Assembly (NCBI RefSeq): GCF_001653515.1
Contig: NZ_LYOY01000029.1
Coordinates: 372,001 to 436,000 of the forward strand
Length of the DNA: 64,000 bases
Direction: 5' to 3'
Source of the DNA: Streptomyces sp. ERV7
Lineage (GTDB): Bacteria > Actinomycetota > Actinomycetes > Streptomycetales > Streptomycetaceae
The translations under genes and the position numbers were made by a program. Under the pieces are notes generated by a model. That model was given only the letters and a program-made list of their open reading frames with translations. It was not told where the DNA came from and searched no databases. This document shows positions 28,928 through 37,758 of this stretch, piece by piece (position 1 is the first letter of the stretch; the number at the start of each line of letters is the position of its first letter).

Positions 28928-28958
28928 CGGTCCGTGACGGGGGAACCGTCACGGACCG
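28928..28958. other. Perfect 13-bp hairpin at the ftsI/carbonic-anhydrase join
   Basis: CGGTCCGTGACGG (28928-28940) and CCGTCACGGACCG (28946-28958) are exact reverse complements with a 5-nt loop (GGGAA). The right arm is the first coding sequence of the carbonic anhydrase (TVTDR), so the left arm mirrors it. A fold-back like this exactly at a breakpoint can arise from template switching or a chimeric join, though chance or a terminator is possible. Confidence 0.6.
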
Positions 28959-29439
28959 GCTGGTCGAAGCGAACCGCCGGTACGCCGACGCGTTCGGCGA
29001 CCCGGGCATGGATGCCCGGCCGGTCCTGCGCGTCGCCGTGGTGGCCTGCATGGACGCCCGTCTCGACCTCCACGCGGCCCTCGGCCTCGAACTCGGCGAC
29101 TGCCACACCATCCGCAACGCCGGCGGTGTGGTCACCGACGACGTCATACGGTCGCTGACCATAAGCCAGCGGGCGCTCGGCACCCGCAGCGTCATGCTCG
29201 TCCACCACACCGGCTGCGGCCTGGAGTCCCTCACCGAGGACTTCCGCCACGAGCTGGAGGACGAGGTCGGCCAGCGCCCCGCCTGGGCGGTGGAGTCCTT
29301 CCGCGACGTCGACCAGGACGTACGCCAGTCCATGCAGCGGGTCCGCACCTCGCCGTTCCTCCTGCACAGCGACGACGTGCGCGGATTCGTCTTCGACGTC
29401 ACCACCGGTCTGCTGCGCGAGATCGACCCGGCGGAGTAG
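28945..29439 (+). CDS. Beta-class carbonic anhydrase, start codon missing
   Basis: 164 codons from TVTDRLVEANRRYADAF to a TAG. The zinc ligands are visible: Cys in VACMDARLD, then His and Cys in VHHTGCGLES, with the Asp-Arg pair of the first motif. It interconverts CO2 and bicarbonate in the cytoplasm. Homologues begin MTVTDRLVEANRRYA; here the codon before TVTDR is GGA and no start codon with a ribosome site is in register. The gene seems cut at exactly its first codon by the join to ftsI. Confidence 0.85.
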   Translation, partial: TVTDRLVEANRRYADAFGDPGMDARPVLRVAVVACMDARLDLHAALGLELGDCHTIRNAGGVVTDDVIRSLTISQRALGTRSVMLVHHTGCGLESLTEDFRHELEDEVGQRPAWAVESFRDVDQDVRQSMQRVRTSPFLLHSDDVRGFVFDVTTGLLREIDPAE

Positions 29440-29769
29440 TCCGAGCCGAGGCCGTCCGGACCCGGCGTGGTGCGAACTCGCCGGGGTTCGGACTCGATTC
29501 CGCTTCGCTTCGGAGACTCTTCGGCGACTCTTCGGGGTCTCTTCAGGGACAAAAACACGGCAACCCCCGACATATCCCCTCCAGTTATCCACAGGCGAGT
29601 GACACGACGCGGCGACGGCAACAAGAATGCGGGTGTGGCATCCGTCCGAACGCCTCGGGCGCGGTGTCCGTATTTCGAGGTGGGCCGTGCCGTTTCCAGT
29701 GCGCCGGCCCGCAGGCAACTGGGGTAACCCCCCGCTCCCTGAGCGGGGGGAAGGGCCGAGGAGGGCCGG
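29440..29769. other. 330-bp gap with a hairpin before moxR
   Basis: No coding sequence. There are three ACTCTTCGG-like direct repeats around 29515-29550 and, at 29728-29750, a perfect hairpin CCCCCCGCTC-CCT-GAGCGGGGGG just before a GGAGGG ribosome site. The hairpin could be the terminator of upstream transcription or influence moxR expression. The moxR promoter probably lies in the more AT-rich part near 29550-29600. Confidence 0.5.
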
Positions 29770-30779
<1,010 letters not shown>

Positions 30780-30780
<1 letters not shown>

Positions 30781-32189
30781 TGGCGGCCGCGGGTCCCCCG
30801 GCGGGGGCGGATCCGGAGAGCGCCGAGAAGGGTGGTGTCCGGGCGGCCCTGTCCGGGCTGACCACCCGCGGCCGGTCGTTCCTGGCCGCCGGGATCGCCG
30901 CCGCGATCTGCGCGTATGTCCTGGGCCAGGAGGATCTGCTGCGGGTCGGGCTGCTGCTCGCCGTGCTGCCCCTGGTCTGCACGACCGTCCTGTACCGCAC
31001 GCGCTACCGGGTCGCGGGCAGCCGGCGCCTCGCCCCCGCGCGCGTGCCCGCGGGCTCCGAGGCCCGGGTGCACCTGCGCGTCGACAACGTCTCCCGGCTG
31101 CCCACCGGCCTGCTCATGCTCCAGGACCGGGTGCCGTACGTACTGGGCCCGCGGCCCCGTTTCGTCCTGGACCGGGTGGAGGCGGGCGGCAAGCGCGAGG
31201 TGTCCTACCGGGTCCGTTCCGACCTGCGCGGGCGCTATCCGCTCGGCCCGCTCCAGCTGCGCCTGACCGACCCGTTCGGGATGTGCGAGCTCACGCGCGC
31301 GTTCAGCGCCTACGACACCCTCACGGTGATACCGCGCACCGAGCCCCTGCCGCCGGTGCGGCTCTCGGGCGAGGCCGCCGGGTACGGCGACGGCCGCCAG
31401 CGCTCACTGGCGCTGGCCGGTGAGGACGACGTGATCCCGCGCCTGTACCGGCACGGCGACGACCTGCGCCGGGTGCACTGGCGCTCCACCGCGCGCTACG
31501 GCGAGCTGATGGTGCGCCGCGAGGAGCAGCCGCAGCGGGCCCGCTGCACGGTGCTCCTCGACACCCGTGACCTCGCGTACGCGAGCGCGGGCCCCGACTC
31601 GGCCTTCGAGTGGGCCGTCTCGGCCGCGGCGTCGGTGCTGGTGCACATGCTGGAGCGCGGCTACTCGGTGCGGCTGCTGACCGACACCGGGAGCTCGGTG
31701 CCGGGCGAGGGGGCGGGCGGGTTCGCCGGTTCCAGCCAGGACTCCTCGGACTCGGCGGGGCTGATGATGGACACCCTCGCGGTCGTGGACCACTCCGACG
31801 GCGGCGGGCTCTCGCGCGCGTACGACGTGCTGCGCGGCGGGAACGAAGGACTGCTCGTCGGGTTCTTCGGGGACCTCGACGAGGAGCAGGCCGCGGTCGC
31901 GGCGAAGATGCGGCAGCGCAGCGGCGCGGCCGTCGCCTTCGTCCTGGACAGCGATCTGTGGACACACGGCTCACCGCCGCCCGGGGGCCACAGCGCGGCG
32001 ACCGAGCGGTCGCTGCGGCTGCTGCGCGAGGCCGGATGGACGGCGCTCGCCGTACCGCCGGGCGCCCCGCTCGCGGATCTGTGGCGGCAGGCGGGTCAGG
32101 AACGGACGGGCACGGGGGCCGCTTCGGGCGGCGCCTCGTGGACGTCGGGAACATCGGGGATACCGGGAATGTCAGGGGCGTGGTCATGA
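30780..32189 (+). CDS. DUF58 domain protein (MoxR partner)
   Basis: 469 aa from the ATG at 30780 (TGATG overlap with moxR; a GTG at 30777 is possible). Two membrane segments lie at about residues 35-75 (RSFLAAGIAAAICAYVLG, VGLLLAVLPLVCTTVL), then a beta domain and the DUF58 signature LYRHGDDLRRVHWRSTARYGELMVRREE. DUF58 proteins contain a VWA-like fold and work with MoxR on envelope complexes; the partner here is unknown. A Ser/Gly-rich tail ends at the ATGA overlap with the next gene. Confidence 0.9.
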
Positions 32190-34585
32190 GCGGGCGCGGA
32201 CGGCTGGCGCTGTGCGCCTTCGCCGCCACGGTGATGGCGTCGTGCTCCCTGCTGCCGCTCGTCGACCGGGCGACCTGGATCGTGCAGGCCGCGTTCCTGC
32301 TCGCCCTCCAGGCCGGGGTGGGCGCTCTCGCCCGCCGGGTGCCGCTGGCACGCCCGCTGACGGTGCTGGTGCAGGCGGCGGTGACGCTGGTGCTGCTGAC
32401 CCTGGTGTTCGCCCGGGAGCAGGCGCTGATCGGCCTGCTGCCGGGGCCCGAGGCCTTCGAGCATCTCTCCCAGCTGCTCCAGCAGGGAGCCGACGACGTC
32501 AGCCGGTACACGATCCCGGCACCCGCCACCGACGGCATCCGGCTGATGGTCGTCGGCGGCACGCTGGCGATCGGGCTCGCGGTGGACGCGCTGGCCGTGA
32601 CCTTCCGCAGCGCCGCCCCGGCCGGACTGCCGCTGCTCGCGCTGTACTCGGTGGCCGCGGGGCTCTCGAACGGCGGGGCGAGCTGGCTGTGGTTCCTGCT
32701 GGCGGCCGCCGGCTATCTGCTGCTCCTGCTCGCCGAGGGCCGCGACCGGCTCTCGCAGTGGGGGCGGATGTTCGGCGGGGCGGCCCGGTCCGACCGGCCG
32801 CAGACCCCGTTCGAGGCGGACAGCGGCCCGCTCGCGCCGGTCCGCACCGGCCGCCGGATCGGGGCGCTCGCCCTCGGCATCGCCCTGGTGATCCCGGCCG
32901 CGCTGCCCGCCATGGGCACCGGGCTGCTCGGTGACGCGGGCGGCGGCAGCGGGGAGGGCGGCTCAGGCGGCACCATCTCCGCGGTCAACCCGCTGGTCTC
33001 GCTCCAGAACAGCCTCAACCAGCCCGAGGACCGCGAGGTCCTGCGCTACCGCACCAACGCACAGGACACCCAGGACCTGTATCTGCGGATCGTGGCCCTC
33101 GACCAGTTCGACGGGGCCTCCTGGAAGTCGTCCGAGCGCAAGATCAAGGACGTGCCGGACGTGCTGCCGCAGCCCGACGGGCTGAGCCCGTCGATCGGCA
33201 CCGCCGAGATCAGGACGAGCGTCTCGGCCGCTGGCTGGTACACCCAGAACTGGCTGCCCATGCCCTACCCGGCGACCAAGGTCGACATCGGCGGGCACTG
33301 GCGCTTCGAGCCGGTCGGCCGGACCCTCGTCGGCGACCGGGGACAGACCACCCAGGGCGTGCAGTACCAGGTCAGCAGCCTCCAGGTGCGGCCGACCGGG
33401 GACCAGTTGGCCGCCGCGCAGCCCGCTCCCCCGGCGCTGGTGCGGGAGTACACGAAGGTCCCGGAGACCCTGCCGCGCATCGTGAACACGACCGCCCGCA
33501 GGATCACCAAGGGCGCGACCACCGACTACCAGCGGGCCGTCATGCTCCAGGACTGGTTCGCGGTCAAGGGCGGGTTCACGTACGACACCCAGGTGGAGTC
33601 CGGCAGCGGTACGGAGGCGATCGCCCGCTTCCTCAAGGACAAGCAGGGCTTCTGCGTCCACTTCTCCTTCTCGATGGCCGCGATGGCCCGGACCCTGGGC
33701 ATACCCGCCCGGGTGGCGGTGGGCTTCACGCCCGGCGAGCCGCGCTCGGACGGGACGATGTCGGTGGGGCTGCGGGACGCGCACGCGTGGCCCGAGCTGT
33801 ACTTCGAGGGGGTGGGCTGGACCCGGTTCGAGCCGACTCCCTCGCGCGGTTCCGCCCCGCAGTACACCCGGCAGGAAAGCCCGTCGGGCTCCCCCAGCAA
33901 CCCGGTGAAGCCGTCCGAGGGCCCCTCGACGCGGCCCTCCCCGGCGCCGTCCCCCTCGTCCTCCTGCCCGGCGCAGCTGCGCAAGCAGAACGAGTGCGGC
34001 GAGGTGGCCCCGGCGGCCCCCCTGGGCGGCGACGACGGCGGGACCCCGCTGGGCACGGTGGCCGCGGTGGCCCTCGGCGTGCTCGCGCTGCTGGCGCTTC
34101 CGCTGCTGCCCTGGCTGTGGCGGGTGCGGATACGGTCCCGGCGGCTCGCCCGGGCCGGGCACCCGGACGCCGATCCGGTCACCGCCACGCTGACGGTGTG
34201 GCGGGAGGTCATCGACACGGCCTGGGACCACGGCATCGCCCCCGACGACTCGCTGACCCCGCGCAAGGCGGCGGCCCGTATGGTGCGGCTCGGCCGGCTG
34301 GACGGCGAGGCGGCGGAGTCGGTGCACCGGGCGGCGAGCGCGGTGGAGCAGGTGCTGTACGCCCCGAGCCCCCATCGCCCCACGGGCCTCACGGAGGCCG
34401 CGACCCACATCCGCACGGGCCTGCGCGCGTCCCTCCCCACCTGGCCCCGCCTCCGCGCGAACCTGGCCCCGCGCTCGGCCGTGCGGGTGGTGTGGACGGC
34501 GACGGCGCGATGGGACGCGCTGACGTCCCGCGCGGCGACCCGACTGAAGACGCTGGTACGGAGGCCTACGAGGGGTTCCGCGTGA
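32186..34585 (+). CDS. TgpA-like membrane transglutaminase-domain protein
   Basis: 799 aa from the ATG at 32186, overlapping the DUF58 stop by 4 bp. Five or six membrane helices (residues 1-260) are followed by an external domain with the transglutaminase core: Cys in KQGFCVHFSFSMAAMARTLG, His in RDAHAWPELYF, and the acidic residue in RFEPTPSRG. A Ser/Pro linker, one more helix (LGTVAAVALGVLALLALPLLPWL) and a cytoplasmic DUF4129-like tail follow. The family is tied to envelope integrity; substrate unknown. This operon directly flanks the dcw cluster. Confidence 0.9.
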   Translation: MSGRGRLALCAFAATVMASCSLLPLVDRATWIVQAAFLLALQAGVGALARRVPLARPLTVLVQAAVTLVLLTLVFAREQALIGLLPGPEAFEHLSQLLQQGADDVSRYTIPAPATDGIRLMVVGGTLAIGLAVDALAVTFRSAAPAGLPLLALYSVAAGLSNGGASWLWFLLAAAGYLLLLLAEGRDRLSQWGRMFGGAARSDRPQTPFEADSGPLAPVRTGRRIGALALGIALVIPAALPAMGTGLLGDAGGGSGEGGSGGTISAVNPLVSLQNSLNQPEDREVLRYRTNAQDTQDLYLRIVALDQFDGASWKSSERKIKDVPDVLPQPDGLSPSIGTAEIRTSVSAAGWYTQNWLPMPYPATKVDIGGHWRFEPVGRTLVGDRGQTTQGVQYQVSSLQVRPTGDQLAAAQPAPPALVREYTKVPETLPRIVNTTARRITKGATTDYQRAVMLQDWFAVKGGFTYDTQVESGSGTEAIARFLKDKQGFCVHFSFSMAAMARTLGIPARVAVGFTPGEPRSDGTMSVGLRDAHAWPELYFEGVGWTRFEPTPSRGSAPQYTRQESPSGSPSNPVKPSEGPSTRPSPAPSPSSSCPAQLRKQNECGEVAPAAPLGGDDGGTPLGTVAAVALGVLALLALPLLPWLWRVRIRSRRLARAGHPDADPVTATLTVWREVIDTAWDHGIAPDDSLTPRKAAARMVRLGRLDGEAAESVHRAASAVEQVLYAPSPHRPTGLTEAATHIRTGLRASLPTWPRLRANLAPRSAVRVVWTATARWDALTSRAATRLKTLVRRPTRGSA

Positions 34586-34620
34586 CGCCTTGACGGGCGG
34601 AGGTCCGAGGAGGGTGATCG

Positions 34621-34722
34621 GCTCTGCCGGGCGGGGGTCCGAGGCGGACGAACGGCTCTGCCGGGCGAGGGTCCGAGGCGGACGAACGGCTCTGCCGGGC
34701 GAGGGTCCGAGGCGGACGGTCA
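34621..34722 (+). repeat. Three 34-bp tandem repeats
   Basis: GCTCTGCCGGGCGAGGGTCC-type units begin at 34621, 34655 and 34689, an exact 34-bp period with one or two substitutions. They lie in the 534-bp non-coding gap (34586-35119) after the transglutaminase. No function is apparent. Confidence 0.8.
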
Positions 34723-34810
34723 GCTCCGCCGGGTGTCGGGCAGATCTCCCTTCGAGCGAGATCTGCCGGGCGGCGGGCCAATCTCCCTTCGAGCGCCGGG
34801 CGGGCGAACA

Positions 34811-35029
34811 TCCGGCCCGTCCGGCGCGCTGGGCCCTCAACGGCCGAGAGGGCGACAACCAGCCCGTCCGGCGCGCTGGCCCCCCGTGGCCGAGGGGGCG
34901 ATCAATCAGCCCGTCCGGCGATTGAGGACGAGTGAGGCCGCAGGCCGAGGCGATGGCCCGCACGGCGGGACGGCCGCGACCGCCGACCGGGAGCGCGATC
35001 CATCAGCCCGTCCGGCGCATGAGGACGAG
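34811..35029 (+). repeat. Dispersed CAGCCCGTCCGGCG repeats
   Basis: Four occurrences of (A)GCCCGTCCGGCG lie at about 34814, 34860, 34907 and 35004. The last two continue into ATTGAGGACGAG and CATGAGGACGAG. This CCCGTCCGGCG...GAGGACGAG block is a common streptomycete intergenic repeat in my recollection. The interval holds no credible gene. Confidence 0.65.
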
Positions 35030-35055
35030 CAGGGCCGCAGACCGAGCGAGCACGG

Positions 35056-35092
35056 CTGAGGGGCGATCACCGCATAGGTGATCGCCCCTCAG
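35056..35092. terminator. 16-bp hairpin downstream of the DUF3040 gene
   Basis: CTGAGGGGCGATCACC (35056-35071) pairs perfectly with 35077-35092 around a GCATA loop, 28 bp beyond the DUF3040 stop. It has no T-tail, as is usual for streptomycete terminators. Confidence 0.75.
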
Positions 35093-35119
35093 TCACGTCC
35101 GAGCGCAGGCCCGCCGGGC

Positions 35120-35518
35120 CTAGCGACCGCCTTCGTCGCGGCGCCGCTGCCAGCGCTGCTCGATGCGGTCCATCATCGACCGCTTCGGTGCACGGGTGCG
35201 CGCGGCAGGTCGCGCCGCCGCACCACCGCCCGCCGGCTGCTCACCGCGCCGGGGCGCCTTGCGCCAACCGGTGACCGCGAGCACGGCACAGCCGAGCATG
35301 ATGAGGAACCCGACCACGCTGATCCAGATCCCCTGCCCGATACCAATCATGAGGAGCGCGATACCCACCAGGAAGCCAGCGACTGCCTGGTAGACCCGTC
35401 GTCGGGTGTACGTACGCAGCCCGCTTCCCTCAAGCGCTGTCGCGAACTTGGGATCTTCGGCGTACAGCGCTCGCTCCATCTGCTCGAGCATGCGCTGCTC
35501 GTGCTCCGAGAGCGGCAC
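35120..35518 (-). CDS. DUF3040 small membrane protein of the dcw region
   Basis: 132 aa. It starts MPLSEHEQRMLEQMERALYAEDPKFA, the diagnostic DUF3040 N-terminus, then two membrane helices (YQAVAGFLVGIALLMIGIG and WISVVGFLIMLGCAVLAVTG) and a basic tail (KRSMMDRIEQRWQRRRDE). The S. coelicolor homologue next to the dcw cluster (SCO2097) is actinomycete-specific and has been linked with division; no biochemical function is established. Confidence 0.9.
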   Translation of the reverse strand: MPLSEHEQRMLEQMERALYAEDPKFATALEGSGLRTYTRRRVYQAVAGFLVGIALLMIGIGQGIWISVVGFLIMLGCAVLAVTGWRKAPRRGEQPAGGGAAARPAARTRAPKRSMMDRIEQRWQRRRDEGGR

Positions 35519-35932
35519 GGAGTCCTCCTACTCGTCGGTCGCGGGGGGCGACCGGATGCGGCCCCTTCAGGATAGGCAGGGAATCGCCCCCGTGAAACCC
35601 GCCCTCTACGCCAATTCGCCAATCCGAGCCGCCACGGCGGCTCGCCCGGTGGGGAGTGGATTCCCCATCGAGCGACCCGCCATGCCGGACCCTGTACCCC
35701 GATCATACGGGGCGAAGCCGCCGATCGGGGGGCCTGTGGCGTACTCCATGCCGCTACGCCGTCCGGGACAGCTTCGCTGATCAGCGCGGGGACGGCCGGG
35801 CGTGGGACCGGGCACGCGCGCACCGGCCGCACCGGAGCCGCCCGCGCGGCCCCACGGGGGTCGCGCGCGGGATCGGACGCGGGGCCGGACGGAGGGTCGC
35901 GCGCGGGATCAGGCGCGGGACAGGGCGCCGGG
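35519..35932. other. Non-coding 414-bp stretch
   Basis: Open frames here have no recognisable protein. A low-complexity stretch repeats GTCGCGCGCGGGATC (about 35863 and 35895) and GGCGCGGGACAGG next to the methyltransferase stop. The upstream control region of the DUF3040 gene must lie at the left end; I see no clear promoter. Confidence 0.5.
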
Positions 35933-36253
35933 TCAGGCGCGCTTCTCGCCCAGGACGTGCAACTGCGTCGCCACGGAGTGGAACGCGGGCAGCTCGGCCG
36001 CCGCCGCCTCCAGCTTGAGCAGCGCGTCCAGGGCGCCCGGCTCGGTGTCCACGAGGACCCCGGGGACCAGATCCGCGAAGACCCGTACGCCGTGCACCGC
36101 GCCCACCTCCACACCGGTCGCGGCGACCAGCGCGGTGAGCTGCTCGGCCGTGAACCGGCGGGGCACCGGGTCACCGTCGCCCCAGCGCCCGGCCGGGTCG
36201 TCCAGGGCACGGCGGGCCTCGGTGAAGTGCCCGGCGAGCGCGCGGGCGACCAC
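35933..36253 (-). pseudogene. C-terminal remnant of a SAM-dependent methyltransferase
   Basis: 107 codons. The sequence GDGDPVPRRFTAEQLTALVAAT, VHGVRVFADLVPGVLVDTEP and FHSVATQLHVLGEK is the C-terminal half of a class I methyltransferase common beside HEPN genes in Streptomyces. The SAM-binding N-terminal half (about 150 residues) is missing: an in-frame TGA lies four codons upstream of the first GTG, and only 42 bp separate this piece from the HEPN gene. It cannot be an active methyltransferase as it stands. Confidence 0.7.
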
Positions 36254-36295
36254 GGCCGCACCTCACCGCACCCCCGCCCCCGGCAGGGCCGTGCC

Positions 36296-36823
36296 TCACC
36301 CCGCGTCCGGCTCCCGGGTCCTGGGCTGGGGGAGCGCGGGCTGCAGGACGAGGAGGCGCTCGACCAGACGCAGGAACATCGCGGCGTCGCGGATCAGGTC
36401 GTCGGCGTCGCGACCGGTTGCCGCCCCCTGGATACCTGCCTCGGCACGCGCCCGGCGGGTGGCGCCGGAGGCGAACAGCGCGCTCCACTCGGTCAGTTCG
36501 GGTGCTATCTCCGGCAGCACCTCCCAGGCGCTCCGGATCCGCCGGCGCCGAGGCGGGCCGGTCTCGGGGCGGCCCCGGGCGGCGAGGACGGCGGCCGCGG
36601 TGCGCAGCGCGGCCAGATGTGCCGTCGCGTACCGCTCGTTGGGGGTGTCGAGCACGGCGGCCTCGTCCAGACCGCTGCGGGCCTGGGCGAGCAGGTCGAG
36701 GGCGGCCGGTGGGGCGCCGCCCCTGCGCAGCACCGGGTGGATGTCGCTCGCGGGACCGTTCAGTGAGGGGGCAGGGCCGGTGGGGCGGCGCCGGTGGGCG
36801 GCTGCCGCGCGATGGCTGGCCAT
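36296..36823 (-). CDS. SAV_6107-type HEPN-domain protein
   Basis: 175 aa, ATG start. Mostly helical, with features of the HEPN-like actinobacterial family: ALDLLAQARSGLDEAAVLDT, NERYATAHLAALRTAAAVLAAR and a final DADDLIRDAAMFLRLVERLL. An Arg/Pro-rich leader of about 35 residues precedes the helices. HEPN folds often bind or cut RNA, but I see no clear R-x4-6-H nuclease motif, so function is unknown. It diverges from the ABC gene; 36824-36999 is the shared promoter region. Confidence 0.75.
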   Translation of the reverse strand: MASHRAAAAHRRRPTGPAPSLNGPASDIHPVLRRGGAPPAALDLLAQARSGLDEAAVLDTPNERYATAHLAALRTAAAVLAARGRPETGPPRRRRIRSAWEVLPEIAPELTEWSALFASGATRRARAEAGIQGAATGRDADDLIRDAAMFLRLVERLLVLQPALPQPRTREPDAG

Positions 36824-36963
36824 GACGAACCTCCTGTCGTCGTGTGACGGCGCTGTGGCCGTATGTGTCCATCGTGAGGGCCACCACTGACAATCGGCCG
36901 TCGGCCGCCCCTCTCCAGCCCGTGGCCTGCCCCTTTGTCCCGTACGCAGGTTCGGGCTATCTT

Positions 36964-36985
36964 TTGTACTGACCAGTCAGTTCAA
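36964..36985. promoter_or_regulatory. Near-perfect 22-bp TetR-type operator
   Basis: TTGTACTGAC-CA-GTCAGTTCAA is a palindrome with a single mismatched pair, ending 14 nt before the GTG start at 37000 and next to a GGGGGGAAC ribosome site. ACTGACCAGTCAGT cores are typical of TetR-family operators. The TetR gene at the end of the same operon is the obvious candidate, implying negative autoregulation. Confidence 0.8.
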
Positions 36986-36999
36986 AGAATGGGGGGAAC

Positions 37000-37758
37000 G
37001 TGGACAGCCCGCACGGGGCAGCCGTCACCGCCGAGGACTTCGGGCTCAGGGGGCCACGGGGGTGGGTCTTCCGGGGAGTGCGGCTCGACGCGGCGCCCGG
37101 CTCGCTCGTCGCCGTCGAGGGCCCCTCCGGCTCCGGGCGCACCTGTCTGCTGCTCGCGCTCACCGGCCGGATGAAGCCCACCGAGGGGCACGCCGAGGTG
37201 GGCGGCGAGAAGCTGCCGCGCCGGATGGCCGCCGTCCGCCGGTTCAGCGCGCTCGGCCCGGTCCCGGGGGTGAGCGACCTCGACCCCGCCCTGACCGTCG
37301 CCGAGCACCTGCGCGAACGGGCGCTGCTCCAGCGCCGCTTCGACGGGTCCGTACGCACTCTGCTGCGCACCCCCGCCGAGCGCCGCACCACGGCCAGGGC
37401 GGCGATCGACCAGGCGCTGAAGGCCGCGGGCCTCGACCTCGACACCCTGCCCAAGGGCGAGCGCACCTCCGTACGCGATCTGGAGCGCCTTGAGGCCCTA
37501 CGGCTGTCCGTGGCGCTGGGGCTGATGGGCCGGCCCCGGCTGCTCGGCGTCGACGACACCGACCTGAAGCTCTCCGACGCCGAGCGCGCCGAGGCCTGGG
37601 CGCTGCTGCGGTCGATCGCGGACACCGGTACGACGGTGATCGCCGTCTGCAGCCAGGCGCCCGGGGACGCCGACGTCACCGTACGCAACACCGACAACGA
37701 GCACGACGAGCAGGAGAAGGGGGCGGGGGATGCGTTCGCCACGACTGGCCGCGCTTGA
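37000..37758 (+). CDS. Degenerate ABC transporter ATP-binding protein
   Basis: 252 aa, GTG start. The ABC fold is recognisable (FRGVRLDAAPGSLVAVEGPSGSGRTCLLLAL), but the Walker A lysine is Arg (GPSGSGRT), the LSGGQ signature is absent (the region reads ERTSVRDLERLEALRLSVAL), and Walker B is RLLGVDDTDLKL with Asp in place of the catalytic Glu. ATP hydrolysis may therefore be weak or lost. Its end overlaps the next gene by 29 bp. It would act at the inner membrane with the YhgE/Pip protein; cargo unknown. The TetR operator controls it. Confidence 0.85.
   Translation: MDSPHGAAVTAEDFGLRGPRGWVFRGVRLDAAPGSLVAVEGPSGSGRTCLLLALTGRMKPTEGHAEVGGEKLPRRMAAVRRFSALGPVPGVSDLDPALTVAEHLRERALLQRRFDGSVRTLLRTPAERRTTARAAIDQALKAAGLDLDTLPKGERTSVRDLERLEALRLSVALGLMGRPRLLGVDDTDLKLSDAERAEAWALLRSIADTGTTVIAVCSQAPGDADVTVRNTDNEHDEQEKGAGDAFATTGRA

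Noticed and set aside
27057..29624. ftsI starting at 29624 (855 aa)
   Set aside because: The extra N-terminal 240 residues are antisense to the carbonic anhydrase and Ser/Arg-rich; no homology to FtsI tails.
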